Shown one piece after another: positions 21,247 to 32,949 of a stretch of DNA of 64,000 nucleotides. The notes below the pieces were generated by a model. That model was not told where the DNA came from and ran no database searches. It worked only from the letters and a program-made list of their open reading frames with translations. Location: contig CM043946.1 in assembly GCA_014529385.2 (NCBI GenBank), forward strand, positions 40,059,558 through 40,123,557, in the 5' to 3' direction. Position numbers and translations under genes: made by a program. The DNA comes from Adiantum capillus-veneris. Lineage: Eukaryota > Streptophyta > Polypodiopsida > Polypodiales > Pteridaceae. Every line of letters begins with the position of its first letter. Position 1 is the stretch's first letter.

Positions 21247-22602
21247 GTGAGCAGGCCAAGAGTGTGAGGTACTCTCATCACAAGAATTGGACATGTTATG
21301 TGTGTAGGGGAGAATCTAGAGTGATAGAGAACACACCTAAAGGATCGAAGGAGCATACACGTGAATAGCCCAACTTGTGTGAGGTACTCTCAACACAAGT
21401 CCTGGACACTATTGTAATGTTGATTAATAGTTTTATCAATCTAGTCCCTAATGAAGTGTGTGGGACTCACAACACAACCACCAACGTACAATTTAACAAT
21501 CTCATATGTGGGCCAACCATCGCATGTATCTACATCCAAGATGACACCATGTCATCTAGTGATGAAAAATGGTGTATCTACGAATTAGGAAGCACAAGCG
21601 TAATGGGTGCGTCACACTAAGATGAAGAGGGCATGGGTATGCATCTGTCCACTCTGTATTTCTATGTAGTACTAGCGATAATGTGACCTAATATAACCCA
21701 TGATAAAGTGTGTGTAACTCACAACACAACCACTAGCGGACAACTTAACAATCTCAAATGCAAGCAAACTATCGTATATATCTACATCCAAAACAACACC
21801 AAGTCATCTAATTATGAACAATGGTGTGTCTACGGAGTACGAAGTACAAGGGGTAGCTGGTGTGTCACACAAGATGAAGAGGGCATGAAGTATGCATCTC
21901 TCCACTCCCTGGTTGACAAGCGTCACCCTCGTGTTTCTATGTGGTATTAACAATAATGTGTCCTGATCTAAAAGTGTGAACCATATATGCCACTCTAAAG
22001 TGAGAGGTGTAGCATCATGCCTACTACACTCCATGGGTGGACCAATAAGTTCTAACTCAACTCTGTGGTGAAAGATAAACTACTGCACCACACCAATGAA
22101 AATCTAAGTTTGTCATAAAACCCCCCTGGAATGGGCAAGATGGCTGCACATCATGGGAAGAGGTACTAAATTCTACTTACTTTTGGAGTGAGCCATATGG
22201 TTGCACACCACAAAGTGGCCTATGGTTTGCAAGCAAACGTTGTGGTGAAAGAGTAACTACTGTACCACATGAGTCTAGCACAACACGCAAAACTAATTCA
22301 ATACACAAAGTTTAAGCAACAAATTATACCTAAATAATGCTCGTGCTGCTAATGATCGTACTAAAGTTGACACTGGACTCTCCTACTAGTGGTCTTTGTG
22401 AAACTGACAATGCTAGAGGCAATGATATTTTCGATCGAGAGTAGCAACGCTTATTTTATAACTATGTTTTTTTATTGAAAAGGTTTTAGATCAAAAAGAT
22501 TTTTAATCCAAAAACAATTATTCGGATATTATTCGAAATTCCAATGTATAATGATGTTTTATACATATAATTTTTGTGATACACGCGTATAAATGCAACC
22601 CA
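21247..22602 (+). repeat. Dispersed repeat R1, copy 1 (probable solo LTR)
   Basis: Resembles 42,064-43,358 along its whole length, starting at GTGAGCAGGCCAAGAGTG and ending ATAAATGCAACCCA. It contains a ~255-bp internal tandem duplication (about 21,440-21,695 and 21,700-21,960; shared core ACAATCTCA, ACATCCAA, AAGATGAAGAGGGCATG). No coding sequence. The other copy has a TATA box near its 3' end and ends in CA, which suggests an LTR; the target duplication is not clear. Confidence 0.65.
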
Positions 22603-25600
22603 AGTTGGTACCCTTTGATCAAGGACAGGATTCTCATGTAAGCCGCTTTGCCTAAAGTGCCATTCATCATCTAATGACACAACCTCAAGCTTACAGTCAA
22701 GATTCTTGGAGTCATGCGCCATTAGGCTATGACTACCATATGTGTACTCTCTCTAGCCACATGTGTAGCTCAATCACCATGTACCATGCGATAGCCATAT
22801 GCTTGTCAACCTAGAATGATGCACCATGATGTATCTCCTGGTGTTCACCCACTCGTATACCAATATATATATGAACAAGTTTGTTAAGTTGATAGAAGCA
22901 TTCTCTCTTTTACCATTCTATTGGCACTCTTAATTATCCTCCCTAGCTCACACAATCTTCATGTGTACCGTCTTGACCTTGAGGGGATTCTTCATACTTC
23001 TCTAGCTCCTTGTTGTTGCTACCTTCTCTTTGATTCATTAATGAAAGAGAAACATCATCAATGTGTTGCATTGTGAAAGCAAGTAAGACATGTTATTGCT
23101 CCATTTGCTATTGTTGATGTTCTTATTGAGTGGTAGTAGGCCACAAAGAGGGGGGGGGGTCTAAAATCATTGTCTTTTTCATTTTTTCTTTGAACCCTCC
23201 CTCTTCTTTCTCTCTTCGTAGTCTTGCTACCTTCTCTCTTAGGGCTTCTTTCCTCTGTAGTCTAACACCTTCATCCTTTTATCATTGTGCTTCTTCTTCC
23301 TGCTCCTTTCCTCTTTACCTGAGATGGAGACAATCTTGCTAGCTACTTTAAGAGCATTTGGTAGGTTCTCCATTTATCCTAGGGCAAGAAAGGCAACTCT
23401 ATTGTTCGTATATAAGAGGTATGAGCCTTCTTTGAAATCGTTCACTATCAAATCCAATAAGATGTATTTTTAAAAAAAAATGATTGGATAGGTTTTACTT
23501 TATTGAATAGGTTCCTAGAGCATGGTGGGCTATCCAAGAAAGGCAACTCCATTGTTAGTATATAAGGAGTATGAGCTTTCTCCGAACTTATTTTCACTAA
23601 ATTATCAAGATTTGCTTTAGAAAATTATTAGCATAGATAGGATTTAATCTACTTTTTAGCTTTGGCTAGTGTAAAGGCGACTCTATTGTGTGGCATTTTA
23701 CTTATTCTACTCCAATGTCAAATGTTGAAAAGCAAGCCAAGAAGAAGCTTTGCCTCTTTCCCGACTAGATCTAGAGAAGTACACTCTTTAGCTTTTTGCA
23801 AGAGAGAGGTAGCCCTCTATGTCCATGTGCTACATTGCATAACAATGTCTACTGTGATTTGATCTCATATAACGAAAGAGCCCATATTTGCAATCTTGAC
23901 ATGTCCACCTTTGAATGACATCATGGACTTCTCTTAAATTAATCCCATTGGCACAATGTATAGATAGCCATGCAAACCAACTTTGGAAGTGACTTTGCAA
24001 GAGAATCTTTTCGATTCAATAAAAAGTCAATATCTTCCTACAATTATCTTGTTTCGAGTTTGAAAATAGTAGTAGTAATGCAATTCATTGATGGCATTTT
24101 CATAAGTGCAGTAGAGAAAAGACAATGTATTGGTTATCTATTGCATCTCTTAGTCCTAGTTAACACTCAACCAAGCTTAGTGCTTAAGCAAACCTGGAAG
24201 GGGATCCGGTAAAATGAATATGGGGTTTTGTACAAAGTGCAAGTAAACTCTGCCCGCATAGTGCAAGTAGACTCTTCCCCACATAGTGCAAGAAAATTCT
24301 AAACATAAAGGAAAACTGAGAGAAAGGTAATAAAGAAGACAACTTGGGACTTCTTCTTTATATAGAGATGAAAAGTCTTTTGACTTTTTATTTCCATGGA
24401 GCTTTTCATTTCCTAAACTCACCCTTCTCTATTAAGCTCTACTAGGTGAAGTGCATTATAATATGTGACGGCAGAAAGAGCTCCATCTCTAATTCAAAAG
24501 GAACTCTTCACACACTTTGATGGGCTCATAGAATAAGGGTAGTTATAGAGGTCAAATCAGGTGAGGCCACATGGAGGCCTCCTTGATAGAGATCCTTCGG
24601 GGTAGGAAAGGAAAAATGAAAAGTCACTTTTTGACTTTGCATGGGTTAGAGAAAAGGTCTTGCCTATAGAGATCAAATCAGGTAAGGCCACGTGGAAGCC
24701 TCCTCTTTAAGTTGAATCAGATTTTATCTCTGTACGTCTCTTTCGCTACGACGATGAAGGGTGCATCTCGTTCTCGTCTACAGATAGATCTTTGGACACC
24801 TTTCGGGATTCTTCCTGCGACATTAAAATCTCCTTTCTTCTTCTTCCCGCTACAGCATATCTTTCTCTCTCTCATCGAATGGGATAAATATTTGAGGCCT
24901 CATAGCATTGTTGCAACAACTTTAAAATCTCTCATGTGCTGATTAATATAGAGGATGTGGTTCAAGCAGAGTAAGGGGGGTCCATGGAGCATGAGCAATT
25001 CTTGGGGAAGATGGAAATGGGAGGATCTACGAGTTTCCAAAGGAAGAGTGTTGGCATTACTGGCTATTGGCAGAGTAAGGGGGTGCATGGAGCATGAGCA
25101 ATTCTTGGGAAAGATGGAAATGGGAGGATCGCCACGTTGCTGACGAGTTTCCAAAGGATTGTTCGCATTGCTGGCTATTGGCAGAGGAAGGGACTCACGT
25201 GTAGGGGACGAACCATGTAGCTGTAAAAAACCAGGTAGCATGTTTACAGCAAGTCACGAGCTAGCTGAGCTCTTTGTAGTGCATCGACGAACTCTGGAGG
25301 GGTTTAGAGAACCCTGCGACGGCAGTAAACAAGGCAGGACGGAGCCTTGAACTGCTATGTGCAGGACAAGCTCTGGGTCAAAGCAGGAACAGTGTGCATG
25401 GGAACGAGGTGGCAAACTCAAGTTTTTTGTTTTTGGACCAGGAATCTGAAGAGATTCCTATTAATAAAACATAAAGAGCGAGTAGTAGTATAAATGCTGT
25501 GATTTCATTTTACTCCTACATAGGAGTATAAAGACAACATGCATCTACTTAATGCTTTGCATGCATTCATCACAGACCCCTTGTCAGCCTGTCATGATCA

Positions 25601-27573
25601 ATATTCACAGCGACAGGCGGACCCAAATTGGGATGCCCATCCAATTCCTCTTCTTCTAGTCTGACTTCACTTCTGTAGCACCCTAACTGAATGCAAACAA
25701 TACAGTATCCCACAATTCCTTCCCTCTATGACACAATATGAATACAAGCTAAAGGCAACAATGAATTCTTAATGTTACACAAGGACTCAAAAAAAGACTG
25801 CATGAAGAATTGAAAGCTATGTATGAGCAGGCTACATTACCACTGGAAGACAAATTATGAATAAAGCATGATGTTAAGACCTCACCCAATTTGAATCACT
25901 CCGGGCTCATCACTTAGTCTGTCTTGCAAATAACATGCTCAAATAAACAGCAAACCATTATTCATACATGTATGATCAATGAACTCTAAATACTGAACCA
26001 TAGTCAGATCTTAGATCACAGCGTTCAATTGAAGCATCTTTTGCTTGGAGATTAAACAACTAACAGGACAGTTCACAGATTACTGCTCTTAACTTCTTTC
26101 CCCCATAACAATCAACCAAAGCCCAAGTCACTAAAGATCAAAAGAGGCCCTACTACCGAGAATTCAATCTCCAGCACATTACAACGTCATGTTGAGGGAT
26201 GGCATTCAAATCAGGCAGTACACTTTCAGTATTAAAGCTCGTCACGAGATATGGACGCAGTAAAAACTCTACATTAATCACTCCCAGCAGATAATTAGAT
26301 TATCTTAAAATATAGACAAGTGAGAGCACTGAAGCAAACTATGAATGCACCCACTCATGATTCGCAACAGCTGAGGCGACAATCATTCATGAATGATGCC
26401 ATAGGCAAAGAAAGTAAAGAGCACGACCATGGTGGGACTGATAAAGCAGTTTAGCGTAGCGGCTGGTGCCTTTCCCCTTCCTCAGGTTGGAGCACATGCA
26501 ACAGCTACAAGAATCTAATCCCCAGTAAGCACTGAAGCTGCCGACAGTCGGCACTTCCTCACACTGACACTGGCAGGTCACTCCACAGACGTAGAAAATT
26601 CATGAGGCAAGCAGAATTAGTACTTCAACACTCAAACAGACTTCTGCAACAGGATTTCACACATTCACCAGACTCAACATGGAACAAGGCAACCTAAACT
26701 ACGGCAGCTGTAAAATCTCTGGCTTTGCCCACTGTTTGTGACACCCTTAAGAAGTCCCTGAGTCAAATAGTGAAGAACCAAAACAAAAAGTGAGAGCTTC
26801 TGGACCAGGAAGTCAAGCAACCACGTAAGCGCACCTCAACCCTGTCAAGCTGAAGCCAAAAACTAGTCAGTATGTGAAACTAGAACCCTATGTAGAAGAC
26901 AGCAGGCATTGAATGAGCTTGAGGATCTCTGATGCGGGCCCACAATCAATGCAACCTACTTCAAGCAAGTTGTTCATACGCCCCCAAAAACACTACTGAT
27001 GCAAACAATCAATGCTTGCAAGTGCCCAACAAATTCACTTGGAAACTTCTTTCTTCAAAGCTGGAACCTTGCATAGGCGGCCAATGCAAAAATGGTTCGG
27101 ATACACTGCAAATTGTATGTCGATGCCAAAAGTACAACACAAATGAGAGTTTCTTGATGATATGCATTCACTGCCAGGACCATGGTGTGCAGCACATTGA
27201 AACTGCAATGCATATCCATCATAGACTTTTTGCCTTCAAACAAAATCGCCATGCTTCATGATTTGATGCTTGGATGCCAATGCATCTATCTCCATCCCTC
27301 TCTTTTCCACTTGTCTGTCTAGCAAACTCCTCTGCATGAATCTTATGCTACAGATGACCCTCCTCAACAGTAAGCATGCTAATGCCTATAAGATGATAAT
27401 GCCTCCTTCCCCACCATGGCAGGAAAATGATATTGATGCACCAGCCACAGCTGGAAATGCCATGAGAACAAAAAGACTCTTCAGATAATCAATACATCCC
27501 TTTCTCATCAATCTGCTTCTTGTTGGCCCTGATTCCACATCTGCTCCTCCCTAATGGCCTGACCCTGCCACGC
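22603..27573. other. Region without recognisable genes; local tandem duplications
   Basis: Three ~27-bp units (TAGTGCAAG...CTCT) lie at about 24,236-24,298. A ~105-bp unit is repeated at 24,966-25,069 and 25,070-25,180 (GGAGCATGAGCAATTCTTGG). Similar ~40-bp segments occur at about 24,550 and 24,680, and similar ~70-bp segments (AGAAAGGCAACTC) at about 23,385 and 23,535. The last ~2 kb (25.4-27.57 kb) lacks long repeats and lies downstream of the RRM gene on the minus strand; part is probably its 3' UTR, but no polyadenylation site is certain. Confidence 0.5.
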
Positions 27574-29987
27574 CTAACTGTTTGTACCACTTGTTGGCAC
27601 ACCAGGTGCACCACCATCCTGGTGATTATTCATAAACTCCTTCTTCCTCCCAAAAGGATTCTTCGAATACGTGCATAAGATTAAGTAAAACCCAATATTT
27701 CCATTTTGAGTAATTAAAGGAATTCAAGAACAAGGCCAAAGTAGGTAGTCACCCACAACGTACACTATTACTAAAAGGATATTGAAGCCGCATGCCACCT
27801 CTGTCGGAACTCGTGACAATTGCTCCTTGCAAATTATTGTGAACAGCGATCGCACTGTTTACATCCTGAACAGAACAAAATGGCAAAGCTTTGACGCTTC
27901 TGAACATTATGACTTCATACGAGAATAGAATATACGTACCGCAAATTCAATAAAACATACAGTGCTCCTTCCCTGCCTTAGAACCTTCATCTGCCGGAAC
28001 CCTGGCTGCCTGGAGAAAAAGAAACACAACCACTGAATGATGTCAAAGTTGCACCGATGGAGGAGTCAATAACACCATTGAATTCCATAAGCATGCATTG
28101 AATTCCATAAGCATGCGTACCCACTAAAAATGCCCCTAAGTTCTGCTTCACTGGTGCTTTCCCCGAGATTTCCAACAAACAATGTATTGCAAGGAGGATT
28201 GTCTTTAGTGTTCTGCGCTCATTACGTCATACAACTTGTTCAGTCTGCTAATTGACACGCATAAGCACCTCGGGAACAATCAAGCTGAAAAGATAATAAA
28301 CTCTAAATCTAGAATCCTCGATACCTGCATAGGCACATAGCCTGCTGGAGCTACAGGTGCCACAATAGGTTGAGCAACAGCTTGAAGAGGAGGCAGTCCG
28401 TAACCAGCATAAGGATCGTACGAGCCAGCTGGGGGCATGAAACTATTAACACAAAAAGCACCAGCATGTCAAATCACACAGGAAGACACTGCATCTAACC
28501 AAACGCCTCACATGATAAGCAAACCTTTGAGGCACCCAGCTATTTGGAGGTGGAGCAGCAAAGGCACCAGGAGGTGCATAGTGTGATGTACTAAAGTCAC
28601 CAGCAGTCCGTAGCCTTTTACTTTGGTCGAATGGCGGTGTCTCTGTGCCCATTCCGGTGACACCTTGTGGTGCAAACCAACCAAAAACAGTCAGCTTCTT
28701 TTAAATGGCTACAGGTTTCACATGTAAAAATAAATAAACAGATGTTGATAGCCCACTTCATAATGCACACAGGCATTCTTGGACACAGCTTACAACATGA
28801 AGGTAGAGAATGAGGTATAAAGGCGGACGGCTGTAACTTAATTGAAGCCATGAAAACCAGTACTAGACACTAAACAAGCACCTCAATATGAACCTTTTCC
28901 GCATAGAAGCATTGAGTTCACTGTTGGCAGATGCCAGTAATGTGCCTCACGTGTGTCTTGCACCATTCAGCAATAGCGCTTAGGCACATAATAGGTAAGC
29001 CATGGTTCAGCGAGACACAAGACAATGTGATTGAAGCAAGCACGCGTTCAAGCAGTAAACAGTAGCTTGTGAGCAACACAGGCACTAACATCAAAAAAGA
29101 GAGCTTCATATAAAATTACAACACAATAGAGTCATCAACACAGATATATAAGATGATTCAGCCTAATTGAAACCGCCTACCTTCGAAAGGATTAAACCCG
29201 TTGCAATGCAGACATCATAGCTTCTTACCGCGTTTCACATAAAGGTTCTTCTTTGCCATCTCTGCCCGCAAAGTAGAATTCGTCTCATGATCAAACACCA
29301 AGTTCTGGAAAAAAAAAAGCTCCCATTCATGAATAGATTCACAAATTAGATATTGCATAAACAGATACAAACACACACACAAAACTTATTGGATCGAACA
29401 ACACAGCTCTTTCTTTTGCCCTTATAGCTAGCTACACGCAATGATAACACAACTGCATGGCACCAAGCACATGATAGCCAAAAAGATCTGACTGGTAAGA
29501 AGGTGAAGAAAAGGATAGATTGCCCAACATTTACAGCACTCCATAATTCTTGAAAACGTTTATTAAAAACCTGAAGTGCATCCTTAGCGGCCATGGCCGC
29601 TGCAGCTGAGCTGAAAAGGGCAAATCCCATGGGCTGCTCTCCCTTGAAGTTCATCTGAGAAGCTTCATAGCCAGGCCACCATCTCAGGAGATTTTGCAGC
29701 TCCCTCTCCTTCACATCAGGAGGAAACCCGAGCACAAAGATTGTCCTCACCTGGGCAATTGGAAAAACAGCAGGAGCAACCTTGTCATAAGCATCTCCAT
29801 CGATGCATTGCAGAACTCGCTTGGTAAGTCAGAAAGAAACACAGACAGATCGACAAATTTTGACAAAATCTGGCCTGCGAGGAAAAGCAGATCAAAAAAG
29901 AACCTCATCCATGTCGCCCATAGGAGGCAGGTTGTGTCCCGCTGGGGGTGGCCAGGACGCGTAATGTGGAGGCCCTGCACCCGCCAT
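27574..29987 (-). CDS. Two-RRM RNA-binding protein (plant RBPMS/scw1-like family), nine coding exons
   Basis: Exons (minus, 5' to 3'): 29,987-29,904; 29,750-29,571; 29,304-29,229; 28,663-28,525; 28,442-28,325; 28,212-28,121; 28,009-27,940; 27,865-27,783; 27,670-27,574. They join in phase to 939 nt (312 residues plus TAG). RRM1 is about residues 29-115 (VRTIFVLGFP as RNP2-like, GFALFSS as RNP1-like). A Pro/Gly/Tyr-rich linker (DQSKRLRTAGDF, then AAPPPNSWVPQ, PPAGSYDPYAGYGLPP) leads to RRM2 at about 200-286 (NTLFVGNLGE; TVCFIEFADVNSA). The protein ends with a basic FGRKKEF tail. The order and motifs match Arabidopsis proteins such as At3g21215 as I remember them. Expected role: nuclear or cytoplasmic mRNA binding or splicing control. 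Introns 1-7 are GT-AG; intron 8 is AT-AC. No stop or frameshift is seen. Expression is unknown. Confidence 0.9.
27671..27782 (-). other. U12-type AT-AC intron (intron 8 of the RRM gene)
   Basis: The minus strand donor is CA|ATATCCTTTT, exactly the U12 AT-AC donor consensus. The 3' end is TTACTTAATCTTATGCAC|G, with an 8-of-9 match to the U12 branch consensus TTCCTTRAY about 10 nt before the terminal AC. Splicing here gives CAG TAT TCG AAG, i.e. QYSKNPFG, as expected for the family. The only nearby GT-AG alternative (donor AGT|GTACGT, acceptor CGAAG) would replace this conserved segment. Length 112 nt. Confidence 0.9.
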
Positions 29988-30113
29988 AGCCACGATGCTT
30001 GTGATAGCAGTTTGCGATCACTCTACAAACAACTTCCAAGCCTTATTATTTTTTATGAGCCTTGGTCTCTTACCCCTGGCAAGAGAATTGGACGAGGGAG
30101 GGAGGGAGGGCAC

Positions 30114-30437
30114 GGAATCAAGGGCCCAAGGTTGAGCGCTGTTTTGATCTCCACCGTCCGATTCACGTTGAACTAGGGGAAAAAACGGTGCCCCAAGTTT
30201 ACCCCAACTTCGAGTTCACTCCTAGTTTAATGGGGCACATGTCAAACTCCAGACCTCCGGATTGCCACACGAAAGCATTTTCTTCACACTAACGCGAGTC
30301 GTTGACTATATCAGCATGACAGATATACACAATGTTAGTACATGCCCCTAGTTTACTCACCCCTAGTTCATCAGGTGATCGGACCGTTGAGATCAAAGGT
30401 GCTCTGCGCCCCCAAATTTGGGCCCTAGATTCCCTCT
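30114..30437. mobile_element. MITE-like inverted-repeat element upstream of the RRM gene
   Basis: The left arm, from GGAATCAAGGGCCCAAGG to GTTGAACTAGGGG (30,114-30,180), is the imperfect reverse complement of the right arm at about 30,361-30,433 (rc GGAATCTAGGGCCCAAAT to GATGAACTAGGGG). Arms are ~66-74 bp with small indels. The loop repeats CCTAGTTTA motifs. No coding potential; target duplication not clear. It starts ~130 bp 5' of the RRM gene start codon. Confidence 0.7.
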
Positions 30438-30465
30438 AGACCTCGACCCCGTGTGATATAGTGAT

Positions 30466-30467
<2 letters not shown>

Positions 30468-30516
<49 letters not shown>
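30468..30516. repeat. Poly(G) homopolymer, 49 nt
   Basis: Uninterrupted run of 49 G on the plus strand, 31 bp beyond the MITE-like element. Confidence 0.9.
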
Positions 30517-30519
<3 letters not shown>

Positions 30520-30653
30520 TATAATACAAACATTTTTTGAGACTCAAAGGCTATTTAATCTCTTGTAAAGCCCAATGAATTTTTTTAAAGATTGACAAAT
30601 AGCATACCATGCTTATATGTCAAACATTGGACAAAACGTGCATTAAGTCACCC

Positions 30654-30904
30654 TCTTACACACCAAACACTGGACAAATTGCATCAGTGTTGACTCATCT
30701 GTCAATGCATTGTTCAAACTCGAAGGCTCTTTACATTCTAGCAAAGCCTAAGGAAAGTGCAAAGATGGAATACCGTCTAAGAAATTCTTACACACAAAAC
30801 ATTGGACAAATTGCATTAGTGTTGACTCATCGACCAATGCATTGTTTCAAAGTCGAAGGCTCTTTACATTCTAGTAAAGCATAAGTAAGTGCAAAGATGG
30901 AATA
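30654..30904. repeat. 131-bp tandem duplication
   Basis: Two units start at about 30,654 and 30,785 (TTACACAC, TGGACAAATTGCAT, GTTGACTCATC, GGCTCTTTACATTCTAG, AGTGCAAAGATGGAATA) and are about 90% alike. Confidence 0.85.
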
Positions 30905-31274
30905 TATATTCTTGTAGAACTATATGCAATCTAGCTCAAGAATGCCCGTGCAACGCGCTTGTGGAATGCTAATGGAAAGCTTCAGTGTCCTTTTGAAGCG
31001 ATGCGACATGCATTTGCAAAATTTGCCAAAGATTGTTTGCACATGCTTGGTGCTCGGTAACATGTGCATCGTTCATGCAAATTTCATTGAGAGATGTGGA
31101 TGCAAGAAGCACAAGGCGTCGCCCATCTCTAACTCTAACCTTATTCTTTAATACATAAAAGCAATAAGGAGAAACGGTGTATTATCCACTATAGCTCCAC
31201 CCACACAAAGCATACACTATCTTGCACACGCACTACTGCACTTGCACTCGCACGCATCCACTCCGCCTAACAAT

Positions 31275-31286
31275 TGGTATCAGAGC
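31275..31286 (+). other. Initiator-tRNA-Met primer binding site, remnant of an LTR element
   Basis: TGGTATCAGAGC preceded by CGCCTAACA and a two-base AT spacer is a classic LTR end/primer site junction. The preceding ~100 bp of CA-rich sequence would be the LTR end. No coding sequence follows; 450 bp later a different solo LTR begins. Confidence 0.7.
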
Positions 31287-31646
31287 ACAGCGGCTCTCTT
31301 GGATCCAAAGACGATGCGTGCACGAGTCTTGTTTTGAGCTAAGGCTCAAAGCCTTACATAAGAGGAAGATTACACAATTTTGAAGGTAATTTCACAGTGT
31401 TGTAGCATTGCGTTAAATGATCAACATTGGGAACAAAGTAGCATGGCAACGCTACACCAAAAGATTTTGCAGTGTTGGGTTTTTTTTATGGAAGCGCTCC
31501 AGTAGAAAGCAAGGTTTGGAGCTTTGCACCATAGCGTTGATTTTCTCTAGCAAATAGCGCTACAGTAGCAACGCTAATAGCTCTCCGGAGATAGCGCAAA
31601 AGAAAGAAAAGCAACATCATTGGCCATCTTCTCATCGCTACAGTGT

Positions 31647-31647
<1 letters not shown>

Positions 31648-31694
<47 letters not shown>
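31648..31694. repeat. (AG)n microsatellite
   Basis: About 45 bp of AG repeat adjoining the 5' flank of the solo LTR. Confidence 0.95.
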
Positions 31695-31698
<4 letters not shown>

Positions 31699-31736
31699 CC
31701 CTCCGTGTGTGTGTGCGTAGAGAGAGAGTGTGTGTG

Positions 31737-32752
31737 TGTAACGGATTATCGCTAATAACATTGATTGTAGCGGAATTAAAGTAACAGTAGTGAGCATTTC
31801 CTTGAGAGATTCTTAATGAACATAAGGAGAGTACTTGATTGAAGGTAGCAAAATAAACATTATACCTAGTTAGCTTGACATGAGAAATACTTGCAAAAGA
31901 AAGAGAGAGAATTAGAGAAATTGACAACATTTGAGGATCAGACTTGCTTGGAGCCGGTCCCCCCTCCTAAAGGCTTTTGTATTATAGATTCTCCCTTGAA
32001 GAGACACTTGGCACAATACATGCTTTGTGTTCCTTGAGACCTTGGTGATGCCATGAAGATGGTAAGCTTCATGCACCAATATTATGCCCATAACTAACTT
32101 GCAAAAACATTAACTTTTCCCTGGCCTCAATCCCAAGTCCTCAAACACCTTCAAAGGTGGAGAGAGTTAGCAGGGAGTGAGGAAAGGAAAGAGGAAGGAT
32201 ATGTATCTTACGAGAAAGAAATAGTCTCCTTACATATCATTACTCTTAGAGCATAGCATAGCATAGTAATGGAGATGAAGTATATGGTAAGCATTGCTTT
32301 GAAGCATGGCTCTTGGTTGGATTTGCATTCCATAGCCAAGAGGAGTTGGTGTAGGCTCTCTACTTCTCAAGCTTGGAGAAGGAGATGAAGTTCTTTATCA
32401 ACACATGCGAGATTGTGTGAGTGTGTGGGTGAATGCCAAAAGTGAGAGCCCTAGCTTGCCTTGGTCAACCCCTCTCTCTCTCCTAGCACTAGCATACACC
32501 CCATTGGTCCATGACAGGCTTGGCCAATCACAAGCTATGGTCATATCAAGCAATAGGGGTAGCATTTGGACAAGTGTCCTTCTTTCCCCCTTTGATAGAG
32601 AGAGCTTAATTAATTAATTAATTAATTAAATGCATCTAAACTCTCATTGGACCTCCCTAAAGCCCATCCAATAGGATTCAGGCACACTATGGGGGCAATA
32701 AGGCTAGGGGCTTGGTATGTGTCCTTTATGTCTCTTGAGTCTTGGGCTTGCC

Positions 32753-32791
<39 letters not shown>

Positions 32792-32949
32792 CTCTCTCAT
32801 CCCCTACTCTTAGGGCTCTCCCCCTCCTATGTAGGAGTCATGTTTGACTTGAACGCCACAAGCACCTTGGTCATCAAGCACCTCAAGCACCTTAGTTATG
32901 AAGCACCTCAAGCACCTTAATCACCTCAAGCACCTTAGATTTTATGACA
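31737..32949 (+). mobile_element. Solo LTR of the element C family
   Basis: It begins TGTAACGGATTATCG and ends TTTTATGACA. The first ~300 bp match the right LTR of element C (49,713-50,014) and the second ~500 bp match its left LTR (43,370-44,229). There is no internal sequence on either side. Flanks are GTGTG (or GAGAG if the TG repeat expanded at the LTR start) and GAGAG. It contains a (TG)n tract at 32,754-32,790 and an AAGCACCT array. Confidence 0.85.
32857..32940 (+). repeat. AAGCACCT(C/TA) short tandem array inside the LTR
   Basis: Eight variants of CAAGCACCTTAG/CAAGCACCTC. The same array, longer and more divergent, is in the left LTR of element C at about 43,790-43,940. Confidence 0.8.

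Noticed and set aside
25400-27570. Additional coding exons downstream of the RRM gene
   Set aside because: Frames at 26,932 and 26,387 look random; untranslated sequence of the RRM gene is more likely.
27671-27782. Ordinary GT-AG intron for the last junction of the RRM gene (donor AGT|GTACGT, acceptor CGAAG|AAT)
   Set aside because: It would replace the conserved QYSKNP segment with PFSNSNP, while the AT-AC choice fits both the U12 consensus and the family protein.
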